A stretch of DNA of 64,000 nucleotides from Anastrepha obliqua (GCF_027943255.1 NC_072894.1:82933601-82997600); one strand, 5' to 3'. Shown: positions 31,309 through 43,470, counted from the first letter of the stretch. Notes: generated from the letters alone by a model not told the origin. Numbers and translations are program-made.

Positions 31309-32264
31309 CAGGGACGAACTCACTTGTCATACACTTTTTATTCGTCACTGAAAATCATTTCATGCTATCAAAATTTCAATAACACTAAATCGCGTTATAA
31401 AACCCCTAAACACTATCAACAACACAAGTCAATACAAGAAAATCTATAAATGCATGCATGTACAGAATTTTACGAAGTGAAAATGAAAAGCTTGAATTAA
31501 ATAATTTTAATATTAATTATGTCGGGGGCACCTCTTAACATGCCATGGGACAAATAATATTTTGCACCTATATTTGTGGGATGGAGAGCCAATAAAAGAG
31601 CCATAAAACACAAAAAATTCACCTCACCCTAGCGTATATAGGGTAATATACCTATATTTTGCTGGTAAATATATATTTTATTTTTATTTAAGTGCTATTA
31701 CACTGCAGTTATACGTATTGATAATAATGAGATTTTTTTTAAACAATAAGCAAAAACAAAACAGGTGAAAATTAGTCACTTTCTCTTAATATACTGAAGA
31801 TTTTTTTCAAAATTTTCATAGGAATTAGCAGTAAAGTAGTGAAAATGTGGTGAAAATAATATTCCGACTTTTTATAGTGATATTATCTATGCCTGGCAAA
31901 ATCCTTGTATGATGCAAGAATTGCAGGTAGAAATGTTTACTAATCCGTGCAATGATGCTGCAATAAAACACACGCCACCTACATTAGGGCGGGTCAAATT
32001 GTATGGAACAATTCGGTTTCTACACAAAATTATAAGAAGATAGTCCAGTAGTGTATAGCTCTAAGGTCAATTTATAAAGAAATTACAATTGTGCTCACAT
32101 AATAAAACACTTCAACCTTTTATAATACTCGAATATTTTTTAGGCTAAATTTTTTGTGTGTATTTCACAAAAATTTAACGAATTTCAAAAACTAGTCATC
32201 AAACTTAAAAATTTTTTAATTAGAAAACTTCGTAATATGAAGTTTTATAGCACTTCAGTTTGAG
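31309..32264. other. No recognisable gene
   Basis: AT-rich; nothing recognised. A possible transposon-end string, tagggcgggtcaaattgt, at 31985 has no partner that I could find. Confidence 0.45.
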
Positions 32265-32266
32265 TA

Positions 32267-33225
32267 CAGGGTGCCCGGTGGCATTGACGGAACCGCGTTA
32301 ACTTCATTATTCGTCGGTCCGTGTGCAAGAGAGCTGCTACCCAAGGACTTCCAAAAAATATTGTGCATGAAATATTGAGGAAGGCTCTTAGACTTCATCC
32401 CTTCAAAATTCAAATCGTGCAAACACCAAAGCCTGATGATTACAATTTGCGTAGAAATTTCTGTGGAGTTATATTAGAGCAATTTCGTACGGTAAATACT
32501 ATCTTCTGGAGTGATGAATCCCATTTTCTTTTAAATAGAAGTGAATATAAGCTAAATTGCCGTTATTGATGACCTAAAGGACAGTACTCACTATTAAAAC
32601 ATCAGCAGCCACTTCACACTCCCAAAGTGACTGGTTGGTTTGGTTGCCTTGTCAAGCAATCTAATAATTGGAGCTAATTTTTTTTAATCTTCGAGGGCAA
32701 CCAATTTCTGTAGATGGTATATCTTATTGTACGATTATATTCTGCCAACAATGAGAGAAAAGACAGATCTTCAATACACACACGTGGTTTCAGTAAGATG
32801 GCGTCGCACAGCACACGGCTAGAGAAACCATGGCAATACCGCGAGATTTCTTCCCTAACAAACTGATAAGCCATTTCGGTGGCCTATCATGGCCACCCAG
32901 GTCGCCTGGTTTTAACCCCTTTGAACTTTTTTTGTGGTGGTACCTCCTTAGTAAAAAGTCTAGGAAAGACAGCGCTCATTTCAGCACTAAAAGGAAGCAT
33001 CGTTCGCGATTTTAATGGCGTCCCGACTTCAATTCTGCAGCGAGTGGCATGGAGTACGGAGGCCAGTTTCCAAGAGTGTATCAAACGTAACGGTCAACAT
33101 TTAAAGGAGATAATTTTTAAAAATTAAATCCGCACTTGTCTTCTTCGTAATGGTTATTGAAATAAACTTAAGTAATTATTTCTCAATTTAGCTTTTAATT
33201 CCTAATTCTGCCACCGAACACCCTG
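32267..33225 (+). mobile_element. Mariner of the DD41D group with TIRs, degenerate
   Basis: TIRs cagggtgcccggtggca (left) and its near-inverse tgccaccgaacaccctg (right), flanked by TA at 32265-32266 and 33226-33227; 959 bp. The transposase lacks its first helices. It starts about 32315 with SVCKRAATQGLPKNIVHEI, then KALRLHPFKIQIVQTPKPDD, FWSDESHFLLNRSEYKLNCR (first Asp), a stop in WFQ*DGVA (second Asp), and SWPPRSPGFNPFELFLW. The residue 41 positions after the second Asp is Glu rather than Asp. The C-terminus is RNGQHLKEIIFKN, ending at 33127. Stops and a frameshift inactivate it. Confidence 0.87.
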
Positions 33226-33944
33226 TACATGTGCAAATGCATACGTGCAGATGCTTTTGGCCATCTGGATAACATTGATGCCCGATCATCTTTACAAGCC
33301 ACTTGACAGCTCTCTACATCATCGGAAAGCGATTGCTGATACAGCTACAGTTCAAAAACGCTGGTAACCACATATGCCTCGTGTTGTTGTTGTAGTCTTA
33401 GTTACCAACTGTGATGTCACATTGATGATGCTCCCAAAGTCAACGGCATTTTTTTAGACTGACGGAGCAATTCAGTGCATTCAGTCGGCACCCTAAATAT
33501 ATGCACATTTGCATACATACATAAGTATTTCGACACGATATCGAATTCGGGTTTTTGCATTGAGGTTTTTCTATTGTCTTTTGCTATTTTTAGAAAGTTT
33601 ATGCGCTGTTTTGTAGCCGTTATTTATTGAGTTTTTATTTTTTTGTTGTTAGCTTGCATGTGTACCCTACCACCTGGATCAAAAAGTTTTCGGAATATAT
33701 TCAGAAAATTCTAAATAAAAGTTTATTCCTCGAAAGTGATATTATTGCCTTCAATTGCCACGCACTTCTGCCAACGTTTGCTTGGTGTCGTAAAACTAAA
33801 CTAAATTAAAATATAAAGACGTGCCTTACTATCTATGTAACATCAATAGGGTTCAAAGAATGAAAAAAGTTGTTTTTGCGCATTGCTTTGCGTTAGGACT
33901 TCACTCTCGATTAATTTTGTTTTCGACATAATGCACGTTGCTAT
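33226..33944. other. No gene apart from a one-ended mariner fragment
   Basis: Mostly AT-rich sequence with a short catacatacataagt tract near 33510. The mariner end at 33667 is listed separately. Confidence 0.5.
33667..33800 (-). mobile_element. One-ended fragment of the 2317-type mariner
   Basis: Starts with taccacctggatcaaaaagt and continues ttcggaatatattcagaa, the same order as the left end of the derivative at 2317. The opposite inverted repeat is not present. The coding part is limited to a few C-terminal codons. Confidence 0.65.
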
Positions 33945-34860
33945 TGATTCTCAATTCTTACTGGAACGTATTAAAAGCTATAAAGAACAACAAAGCCGCG
34001 GGAGCCGACGGACTGGCGGATGAGGTGTTCAAATATGGCGGCGAGGAGTTGGTAAGGTGTGTGCACCAGCTCCTATACAAAATATGGTCGAATGAAAGCA
34101 TGCCTGCCGATTCGAATTTAAGTGTACTCTGTCCAATCTATAAGGCAATATCGCTAATGAGGTCTTACCAAGCGTATTGTGTGGAAGGTTGAAGCCCACC
34201 ATCAACCACTGATTGGACCTTATCAGTGTGGCTTTAGACCTGGAAAGTCCAGAATCGACACACACCATTTTTTGTTTTCCTTTTTAAAGCTGTATTCGAA
34301 AGCACGAAAAGGAGTTGCCTATATACCGCGACGCTTGAATTTCTTATCCCCACTACCAGCAGCGCCATCAGAATGGGGAAGGACATCGCCCAGCCGTTTG
34401 ATACCAAACAAAGTATTAGACAACCGAATACTGGAAAAAATCTTGCTCCGGCACAATTTTTTATAAGAGCGTACAATTGCTGGAGACGATATTGACATCA
34501 TCGGCATTAACAACCGCGCTGTTAGCTCTGTTTTTTTTTTTGAACTGGATAAAGGAGCAAAATGAATAAGTCTGGTGGTGCACGAGGACAAAACGAAGTA
34601 CCTCCTGTCATCAAAGAAATAGTTGGTGCACTCGTGTCTCGGCACCCACGTCACTGTTGACAGTTACGATTTCGAGGTTGTAAGATACTTCGTTTATTTA
34701 GGAATCAGCGTTAACACCGATAACAATGTTAGCCTGAAAATCCAATGTAGAATCTTTCTTGTCAACAAGTACTACTTTAGAAGTAGGCAACTGAGTAGTA
34801 AAGTCCAATTCCTCTCTCGGCGAACGAAAATACAACGAAAACAAGCTCCATAAGAAATTA
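33945..34860 (+). pseudogene. RTE-like non-LTR retrotransposon, reverse transcriptase fragment
   Basis: The plus strand reads LKAIKNNKAAGADGLADEVF and KYGGEELVRCVHQLLYKIWS (33968-34100). Then NLSVLCPIYK, a broken linker, PLIGPYQCGFRPGKSRIDTH (34210-34265, a reverse-transcriptase core motif), and after a deletion VDSYDFEVVRYFVYLGISVN, TDNNVSLKIQCRIFLVNKYY (34650-34790). The YADD catalytic box is missing from the expected place between them. Same family as 3965-4525 and 48744-49719. Confidence 0.82.
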
Positions 34861-35014
34861 ATGAAAATTGCACTATTTTTCTGAAGTAGCAACAAGGCCA
34901 CTAAGTAAAAACCATCACCAACCAAACACACCACCAACAAAATCCACCATAAATAATATTAGTGATAAACGAAGCAATAAAACCAAAGAAAATGCAGACG
35001 ACCACAAATAAGAA

Positions 35015-35228
35015 AAAGTTTTTTTTTAGTAGCGGTCGCCCCTCGGTAGGCAATGGCAAACCTCCGAGTGTATTACTGCCATGAAAAGGCTCCTCATAAC
35101 ATCTGCTTTTCGGAGTCGGCTTGCAACTGTAGGTCCCTCCATCAAGACGCACATCACAAATAGGAGGAGGCGCTGGGCGAAACTCCCAAAAAGGGTGTAA
35201 GCGCCAATTATATATGTATAATCTATAT
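35015..35228 (+). repeat. tRNA-derived SINE, copy 10 (body and tail)
   Basis: From the body start (agtagcggtcgcccctcggt) to tail (agcgccaattatatatgtat). The head is absent, and part of the ccatttgtggaacaac tract is deleted. Confidence 0.86.
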
Positions 35229-35289
35229 GTTTACAAAAGCACATATTTCCATAACTGCAGGAAACATAAGTGCGTTTTTCCTAACCTAT

Positions 35290-35650
35290 TCAATATACGG
35301 ACACTGCACCAGAATACGTATCAAACACCAAATCATGCTGCGGCCAGGAGAAGTATCCACGCTTTCCCCACGTCCCACGTCCGTGCTTTCAGCAATCGAG
35401 ATGCCCGCTACGCACTTCCGAACATACGTACCTCCCTTAACCGTTGTTAGTCACATGAACAACTTTCCACTAGTTGAAAAAATTCGCGAACTACTTCTAG
35501 AGCACAAAGATTCCATAAAAATCATGTGGATTCAAGGGGATGCCGATATTCGCTGAAACGAGAAAGTTGATGGGCTTACTAAAGAAGATACCAAACAACC
35601 TTTGCATCTATTCAACACTGCTATAAAAATTACAATCCCAGTGGGAAAAC
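35290..35650 (+). pseudogene. Non-LTR retrotransposon RNase H fragment
   Basis: The plus frame ends LVEKIRELLLEHKDSIKIMW, IQGDADIR, stop, NEKVDGLTKEDTKQPLHLFN. This is the WIPGHADIRGNEKVDGLAKE end of RNase H with the His of PGH changed to Asp and a stop after DIR. Sequence before 35400 (FRTYVPPLTVVSHMNNF) is diverged. It starts about 60 bases after SINE copy 10. Confidence 0.7.
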
Positions 35651-37084
35651 GTCAATATATTCATTATACGTAAACTCAAAATATTTGCTCCCCATCAAAT
35701 TGGACCCACACTCACCACACATGCACACCTTTCAAAAGACTCCGCTACACAAAATTGCGTTTTTTTAAGGCTCTACTGACAACACTGTTCTTCACCTTCT
35801 GGATGTATGTGCAGGGCTCAAATTAATAGGAAATGGAGGTTCATTTAATACCAAACCATCATCGTACCACCACTGCTTTCATACACATATTGGTGCAACC
35901 GAGGGTGCTAGATTACAATGTTTGGTCATCTGAAGTAAAATTGTGAGATTTTTTCATATATCATCAACATAGTAATCATTTTTTTGTTACATCAGCAAAT
36001 AGCTGAATCCTTCAAAATCGCTGAGAGTCGGTAATGTTGAGTGTAAGAGTAGCCTCGTATTAGAGCACTTTGAGAGAAAAAAGTTAATATTTTAGCATAA
36101 AAAATTTGATGAACTCGAATATAAAATATTTTATTAAAATTTTATAGTTTTTTCCAATTCTCAATATTTTCTATTTTTTTATAACTTAAACCCCATTTGA
36201 AAATTTGTTGTCCAGCATTTCGCAAATTTGTGCGTGTTCACATTCTCATTTTGATTTAACTAAAAAATAGTTGAATAATGAATATAGCCATTAAAATTAA
36301 ATTGTAATCAATTCATGAAAAACTACTGTCAGACTTAATAAGCGGCGCCAATGTCAACCACAAACACATTAATATTATTTTTTCCTACAAACGCTTCTTT
36401 TTATTTTTTCATACTTTTTGAAAGCTGTTAAAACTTCCCCAACCGCATGCCACAAGAGCTAAGGCAACAAGAATCCGCCACAATGACTAATCAGTCCAGT
36501 TTAATGCTTCGTTTCGAGCATCTTTACCTGCGAATCTGTTCGAAATGTTTGCTACTGTAAAAAAAGCCGGAATATTAAATTTATGCCAACGTCTTCGCAA
36601 ATAAGTTAATGTATGCAAAGTTTTAGCTTAACAAAAACAAAAAAACAGTTTGGTGATAAAAAAAGTTATACATATTTAAAAACTATATGAAAGCGAATGA
36701 AGAACTACAAAATTGAAGCAATGACTTGAAAGCTTATGTGAAATAACCTTCTAGATGGTAAAACAAAAGGCAAGAAGCTCATGCTAAGGCTTGGCTATGC
36801 ACAAAAAAACATCATATACCTAGAAAATTAATATATAAAAAAGTACGATTTTTCAATGAAAGCGTGTTGGGTGCGAATGAGTAATTTAAAATTTGCTAAT
36901 ACCTACAAGGGATGTTGCGAATGTCGAATTTTTGTGACGCGGATGTTAAGTATTTTTGAAAATGAATTCAAGTAACTTAGGTAATTTATAATAGATAAAC
37001 GAAAAACCGAACATTTAATAATGTCTAATGTCCACACACAACCTCCCAGGTAGCCATGAAATGCCGTACATCTCTTAATGAGAT
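35651..37084. other. No recognisable gene
   Basis: AT-rich, no TE ends or domains recognised. A more even base composition near 36340-36560 may be unique host DNA. Confidence 0.5.
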
Positions 37085-37230
37085 GACTGCGACATTTCGC
37101 CCAAATGTAGCATGGATTACTGACCATTATGACATCGAGGGGGATTATAGAGCCGATGAACTAGCGAGACTCGGCACCATCCTTCCTAACGAGAATACTG
37201 AAAATTACGTTGGGATACTCCTGCAAACAT
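37085..37230 (+). pseudogene. RNase H tail of a non-LTR element (short)
   Basis: One plus frame reads ATFRPNVAWITDHYDIEGDY then RADELARLGTILPNENTE. This is the end of an RNase H domain with WVPGH eroded to WITDH. Nothing upstream continues it. Confidence 0.6.
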
Positions 37231-37629
37231 GAAAGCTACTTCTTATTGAGAAATTTATTCTTCAGTAAGATGCATCGAGGATTTTCATATAAGGAATTCC
37301 CATTAATAAAATGGAATGTAATGCATTTTAGATGGTGCGTATGTCCGGGAAATATAGAATATTTTTTACATCTAATGTCTCTTTTTTTGTCATAGTAACG
37401 GCTACTTTTGCGGGGAATCGCTTTCTTACAAATTTTAACTATTATTAATTTTATGCGAATTGAGACAACGTTCAACAGTTTTGAATTACTCCTGATTTTA
37501 GGTATCCTTCGTGGTCTGAGACCTATAAGCAAGAATAAAATACTTGTAATTTTCTGAATAACTTTTACTTGTATAATACCATATATTCGATGGGCAGCGG
37601 ACTGCTGCTTGTTGGTGAATACTCTTCAC

Positions 37630-38205
37630 GAGGAAATATAAAATACCCAGAGGTCAACTCCTCTGAATAGTGGGCGCTCCGTTGGTGCTTTCTGACAAGG
37701 TGAAGTACCTAATACTAATCCTTGACAGTAAGCTAACGTGAAAGCCCAACATTGAGGACAGAATAAGAAAGGCAACAATCGCCTCGTATGGATGCAAGGA
37801 CGCAATCGGCAAAAGATGGAGCCTTTCGCCCAAAGTTGTATTTTGGCTCTATAATACCATAATAAAGCCAATCTTGTTATATAAATTCGTTGTTTGGTGG
37901 AACTCACTGGAGAGGATGACATCAGTTAAAAAGCTGGAGAGAATTCAAAGGTCTGCACTCATTGGAATCAGTGGCGTGCTTCGAACTACTCCTGTATACG
38001 CATCGATATTCAGCGCTAGCGCCGACTGGCTCCCGTATGGCGTGGCAAATGGCAAGTTAGAGAACAACGACGTACGGAAAGACCATATCTCCAATGGAAG
38101 GACGAAGTTGAGGAAACCCTAACATCGCTTTGCTTAACAAATTGGGTAGTGATTCTTAATCAGGCCATATAATTAAGTAAGTAAGTAAGAAGTAAGTAAG
38201 CAATA
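37630..38205 (+). pseudogene. Non-LTR retrotransposon, post-reverse-transcriptase region, with (TAAG)n tail
   Basis: Plus strand: VKYLILILDSKLT, a stop in place of Trp, KPNIEDRIRKATIASYGCKD, KRWSLSPKVVFWLYNTIIKP, ILLYKFVVWWNSLERMTSVK, KLERIQRSALIGISGVLRTT (to about 38000). This block is typical of R1-like insect elements after the reverse transcriptase. A frame then closes at 38122. At 38173-38202 is an imperfect taag repeat (aattaagtaagtaagtaaga), likely the 3' tail of the element. The 5' end is truncated. Confidence 0.78.
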
Positions 38206-38214
38206 CACAAACAA

Positions 38215-38687
38215 AATTCCTTTAGCACCCCAAAAAACTGATAACACATTTTGGCCGATGTCCGGACACAAACTCGTTTCGGACCTGAATAACCAGCTTC
38301 ACACCTTGTTTTTATTTAGGATCATGGTACTATACGCAAGTCTGATCCATAGTTATGAATCGGCGCACAAAAACCACTCTATCCTTTCAAAATCGCTCTA
38401 AATGTTGCTGAAAGAGTCGCATTCGATGGGTTTTTGTTCCATTGTTAGCAAATGCGGCACCCATTGTCCATATAGCTTTCTACAGCCCAATATTTCAATC
38501 AAAATATTACTTATACTGCCTTATGAGATGCCTAGGGCTTATACTAAATCTCTTTCAGTTATTCGACGATTTTCCAATACAAAATCCTGTATTTTTCTAC
38601 TTTTTTTACTTTGAATTGAATAAAAGTAATTGTCCAAACTAAATTTATGGCCTTTTTAATTGGTTACACTTCGAGTGCTGGACCCTG
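38215..38687 (-). pseudogene. Mariner fragment with 5' TIR (minus strand)
   Basis: The terminal repeat at 38687-38662 reads, inward, cagggtccagcactcgaagt and is next to TA (38688-38689). The minus strand then gives, across frames, GCRKLYGQWVPHLLTMEQKP, FVRRFITMDQTCVYYHDP and SGPKRVCVRTSAK. These match the mariner WVPHLLT and DETW-H-x-x-PE regions, with Asp of MDQTC as the first catalytic residue. The rest is cut off at about 38215. Confidence 0.75.
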
Positions 38688-40199
38688 TATTATATAACTT
38701 CCAACTACATACCTTTTACCTCCAATTTGTGGTGTGTATCTTGATATTTTTTATTGACATAAGTTTTGTCGAAAACTTGGTTACAGGTAAGTTTGTTTTC
38801 CAGCAAAAGAAAAAATGCCTGCAGTCTCCAGCGCTTTAAGATACGCTTGTTAGGGTGTGCGAATTTTCCACAGTGTATTTCTTGCTGGAAGCAATCCCGA
38901 AACGAAGGGCGTGTAAAAATTATTAGGTGACCATAATTGAGTCCGAATATTCCATTATTTAATTCCTCCTGCATATGTTTCGAAATAATTTAAAACATTA
39001 AAGATGTATAAATATGCATAAACAAACAATAAATATATTATTTATGAATACACAAAGCAAAAACTTATAAAAGAGCAAACTATCAAAAATTGTGCATGAA
39101 TTATGGATGCTAAAAATAACTCCCCAAACTAGTAGATCATAAATAATCGATATGGGCCAAAGGTGGCTTATAAACTTCCGCAATTGCACATATTTCGAGT
39201 TTTTCATAATCAATAGCCGAAAAAGTTTTGTATTGTAAATACCAAAAGTTTTAAAAAGTGCAGGTGTACTTTTAGAAAATCATAGCGTGTGAATAGCTGG
39301 TAAAGAATAAAGCACATAATCTTGTTCGAAAATTGGCTAATTCGCCCACCTGCCTTGCATAGGTATGCGCGCACATGTCAGCCATTGTGCGAATTCGTGA
39401 CATGTTCTATCCTATAGTAATTTATGCTTACATACTAATTTATCTCAATGCAATTAAAAGTGTATCACATTGCGAGTGCCGACACGGAACTATTGAATAT
39501 TGTCAAAGGGGAGCAATATTTATTTGAGAAAAAAAGCAAAAGTGCGCGAAACAAATAAATAAAGTTATAAACTACATTAATGGTCAAGCGGCTTTGAATT
39601 TAATTTCCAAGGTGTACATATGACCGTGCATGTCAACGATTACAAACGACATATGTAGCAGTACAGACAAAAATTAATGAAAAATGTGGCAAGTCAAGCT
39701 GAAGTGTTTTCTAAGTGGCCACATACCTTCAAATGACAAGCTAAACACCACAAAGTATGCCATTCTGTGGGTTATTGGTGTGAAAGGAACAAGAATTCAG
39801 CTAATGAACGTGCCCGTAGAGTACAAGACTAATGGTTTTTCAATTCAATTTACAGCATTTGCTTTTACTATACGATTTCTGTTTTTATGATTTGGAAGGA
39901 ACTCAAGACACGAGTTCAACGCATCATGGCTCCGATGTGGTATTAAAATTTCTGATTGACGAACACGTCATAGTGAAATTGTACATCGTGACTTTGCCGA
40001 AATGATGGACAGAAAAGGAATCTTTGATCCAATAGTCTAAATTTCATTGTTGGAAACATTTTAGCCAGTAAGCTGCAAGACCACCTCCCGATTTATAACC
40101 AGCTTCTTCATTCCACTTTATTTAAGATTAGATTTTTTTTATTCACAACGAAATTTCGCTTAAAATTACAAATTCCTATACAAGATACAATGGTTAGCG
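38688..40199. other. No recognisable gene
   Basis: AT-rich with small frames only; nothing recognised. Confidence 0.5.
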
Positions 40200-40212
40200 T
40201 TAGGTTAGGTTA
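40200..40212 (+). repeat. Short TTAGG-like run
   Basis: ttaggttaggtta, two and a half copies of TTAGG, directly at the 3' side of the minus-strand non-LTR fragment at 40217. Confidence 0.55.
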
Positions 40213-40216
40213 AATG

Positions 40217-40790
40217 GCTACCCTAGCTTGGGGTCGACTTGGACAAATTTTTAAAATTCGTCCGACAGCTTCTGCAGAACGAACTTGAAGCAATCCCAAG
40301 TCTCACTGCATGGACACCTAACGGACAATGTCTGGTATGGATACCCACTAAACTTGAGAGCTGGGGCTTTGTTAGCCTTAGGAGTTCCCTCGAGCGACCC
40401 CGATCTACCCATGGCCAGAAGGATCTCGCGACCTTGCACGTTTGCGAACTAGCCCGGCGCTCGCTGAGTTGACTCGAGGCCCATCTTTCCAGGAGCAGAC
40501 CATAGGTTCTTAAGGGAACCCCAATCCTCTCATTTCGCGACGAAACTGTCTCTAAAGTTGCCTGTCTAGCCAGCTCATCAGCCCAGCAGTTTTCCTTTAT
40601 GTCGCTGTGACGGCGAACCCAAATGAGCTTGATATCGAAGTATTCGGATGCAATCGAGAGAGAAGCCAGACATTCACCGACCAATCTCGAAGCACAAACA
40701 ACGAGTTCAATGCCCTATTTGCCGCTTGATTATCGGAGTAAATATTTATTTCCTTAACTGTAGAGATACAATTGTTACAACTATTCAAAA
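40217..40790 (-). pseudogene. Non-LTR retrotransposon, RNase H and zinc-knuckle C-terminus
   Basis: Minus strand: KEINIYSDNQAANRALNSLF (second RNase H Asp; 40770-40690), a frameshift, then LVGECLASLSIASEYFDIKL-type sequence, IWVRRHSDIKENCWADELAR (PGH changed to RRH), LSSLVGIHTRHCPLGVHAVR and LGIASSSFCRSC (zinc knuckle). The frame at 40223-40684 is 153 residues, among the longest retrotransposon frames here. It lacks everything upstream of the SDNQA motif. Confidence 0.8.
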
Positions 40791-41135
40791 TATTTAATAA
40801 AAAAAATTTAGGCGTCCAACACTTCGTCCATCGTTTCGGTGGTTTATTGGCGATTGGTTCAATCTTCATGATCTTTAATCAAAAACCAAAACACAAGAAA
40901 AATTGAAATTGGCAATATAATCATTTAATAGGGTCTCTGATCCGCATTCGCCTCTGTGCATCACTGAATTATTTAATATAACATCATATGAGAGCGACCC
41001 ACTTGCGCGATTTTGGTGAATGATTTTCTATGACAGGAGCTTTTTTTATTTTTGTATTTTTCTATTGGGTATTCAAATAGGATTTTAAATATAGTAGTAA
41101 TAATTTGCAAATCCATTACCTTCTTGTTATAAAAA

Positions 41136-42279
41136 ATGTATCACGCAGCATTCGCAAAATTGGTGGTTGGAAATCGCAGTAATTGTGGATTGACCTTGTT
41201 CGATGGTGATAAAACATTTCAAAGAAACAAAATCCATGAAAAAAAGAAGAAATTGGAACGACCAAAACTGTTTTCGGATGCAGATGAACGGTGGAGAGTG
41301 CAACAAATTAAGAAAAATCCAAATTTAAGCGCTCCTAAGCTCGTAACAAAAGTCGCCCAACACCTTAATATTAACTGCAACCTTAAAGGTATACGTTTAG
41401 TGTTGCGAAAGGATCATTATGATGGAAAAGTTGCATCAATAAAACCTTTTATCAACGAGATTAATCGACACGGGAGAATAAAATTCGCAAAGCGTCATAG
41501 GGATAAGGATTTCGAGATCTGGAAGCACGTTTTGTTTGCAGATGAAAGCAAGTTTAACATATTTAGGTCAGATGGGCAATCATATGTGTAGAGAAGACCT
41601 AATGAAGAGTTGCTGGAAAAAAACTTACGTCCGACAGTTAAACATGGGGGTGGGCCCGTAGTGGTATGGGGTTGTATGTGTGCTGCTGGTACTGGAACTT
41701 TATGCCTCATTAACGGCAATATGGACCCCAAACAATATCTAACAATTATGAAAGAAAATTTGGTTCAAAGGTCTGAAAAGCTGGGAATTAAGGACGATTT
41801 CCAATACTATCAAGACCACAATCCCAAGCATAAGGCACTTGATGTCCGTCTATGATTTATGTACAACTGCCCTAAAGTACTTAAAACACCTCCACAATCT
41901 CCAGACATCAATGTAAATGAACATCTGTGGGCTCATTTGGAAAACCAACTAAAAAGCGTGTTATTAGAAATAAGAAAGGCCTAGAAGATGCTATCAAAGA
42001 AGAGTGGGGTAAAATAAGTTCTTTAACAGACAAGAATGGTTGAATCCATGCCAAAAAGACTGAATGCTGTGAGAAAAAATAAAGGCTTGCCGACAAATAT
42101 TAATTTATGTTTATGTACGAATGAGTTGGTGTTTGTTAATGTTTTTTGTAGTTTTGAAAAATACGCTTGAAGAACGAAAATAAATGTGGCACATAAACGC
42201 ATTAGTTTTGCATTTGAATATATATTTTTTTATTTAATGTCATATCACTTGGGTGTCCGAGTTCTTTATTGAGCCACTG
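41136..42279 (+). pseudogene. Tc1-like transposase (DD34E) with 3' TIR
   Basis: The frame at 41136 runs with helix-turn-helix sequence (KLERPKLFSDADERWRVQQI, KKNPNLSAPKLVTKVAQHLN). First catalytic Asp is in HVLFADESKFNIF (about 41535). A stop at 41589 follows. VKHGGGPVVVWGCMCAAGTG comes next, then the second Asp in YYQDHNPKHKALD. A stop falls at about 41853, and the third residue is Glu in TPPQSPDINVNEHLW, 34 residues after the second Asp: DD34E, the Tc1 family. A frameshift lies in the C-terminal KKR region near 41955. The 3' TIR ends at 42279 (…gagccactg, TA at 42280). I found no 5' TIR, so the left end is lost or very diverged. Confidence 0.87.
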
Positions 42280-42819
42280 TATAAGTATATGTAGAATAAA
42301 TAATTAATAGTAAAAAGCTTAAATCTGGAAAAATCTGCACCTTACGTGTAACTTGTTTATAAACAGCATCAAATGGGAAGAATGTGGATAATTAGGAAGG
42401 GTCAGGGAGCATAAAAATTAGTTAAATAAATAGTATAGCAGCTTGTACATACTTTATAAGGCATAACATTTTCTTAGCTCTCTTTCAATGCCGATGGGAG
42501 GATATTCCAATATCGAAAAGTGTATCCAAAGAATTGCCGTTCGGATACTGAAGAATTAAATTTCGAATATAATAGCTGTGCGGATCAAGTTGGCCGGGTA
42601 TAGTGGAATCTTCAGGTACTGACGATTTTATGAAGCATTGCGAGACATTTTGCGTTTAGTAGATGATAGTGCAAAATGAGATCGCGCTATCTACTGTTGT
42701 GCAGTACATTGAGTTTTTTATTCCATACACTGCAAAACAGTTGTGAACCATACCAGAATGTCGGTAGCATGTAACTTTTGGCAAATTACATCATTTGGGT
42801 AAAATGTTGATATGGGCAT

Positions 42820-43050
42820 GAAACACCAAAATTATAAAAAAATATATCTCTAATAGCCGCCGCCCCTCGACAGGCACTGGCAAGCGTTCGATTATCTTTC
42901 TGCCACGGAAAAGCGCCTTATGGAAAAACCATCAACCTTTCGAAGGCGACATTAATTTATAAGTCTCTTCATTTGTGGAATAACATCAAGATGCGCCCCA
43001 CAAATTTGAGGAGTAGCTCGGCCAAAGGCTGTAATCACCAATTTATAAAA
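42820..43050 (+). repeat. tRNA-derived SINE, copy 11 (body and tail)
   Basis: Body from tctaatagccgccgcccctc to ggctgtaatcaccaatttat. Many differences from copy 2 (old copy); the head is reduced to the caccaaaattat link. Confidence 0.78.
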
Positions 43051-43129
43051 CATTCAGTAGCCCACAGGGACCCTAGCATTCCATACATTTAAACGGTCGC
43101 ACCATATATGCTTTTTGACCGAGTGAACG

Positions 43130-43470
43130 CAGCGCTTTTGGAAATATTTAGTGCAACTTGATCACCTCTCTCAAGAAGATACATAGGATACATACTGACA
43201 CGTTCTTAGTCCTTATTTAGGTTTCTGATACATCTGTTCATGGAGTCAGGTGGGCTCACTGGACGAAAACTACGAAACCTTTGTAGCCCTTCTCGATTAT
43301 TCTAAAGCATTTGATTTGTAGGCTTTAAATCCTTTAAGCGCTGATAAAGGTATCAACTACTTTAGAACGACAGCGGAATGCAGAGATAAAGAGAGGCATA
43401 TTGTAGAGAAGGCAGTGGTCCACCCAGGACTATAATGGCGATATGATGATGAAATAAATAATATATATAG
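43130..43470 (+). pseudogene. Non-LTR retrotransposon scraps (reverse transcriptase motif and 3' end)
   Basis: Plus strand: LDENYETFVALLDYSKAFDL near 43265-43320 contains the DYSKAFD reverse-transcriptase motif. It is followed within about 60 bases by AECRDKERHIVEKAVVHPGL (43375-43435), the last residues before the 3' end, and an imperfect gatgatgat tail. A large deletion or a join of two fragments is needed. Confidence 0.62.

Noticed and set aside
40200..40212. Telomeric repeat
   Set aside because: Only two and a half units, next to a retrotransposon 3' end; flies do not use TTAGG telomeres.
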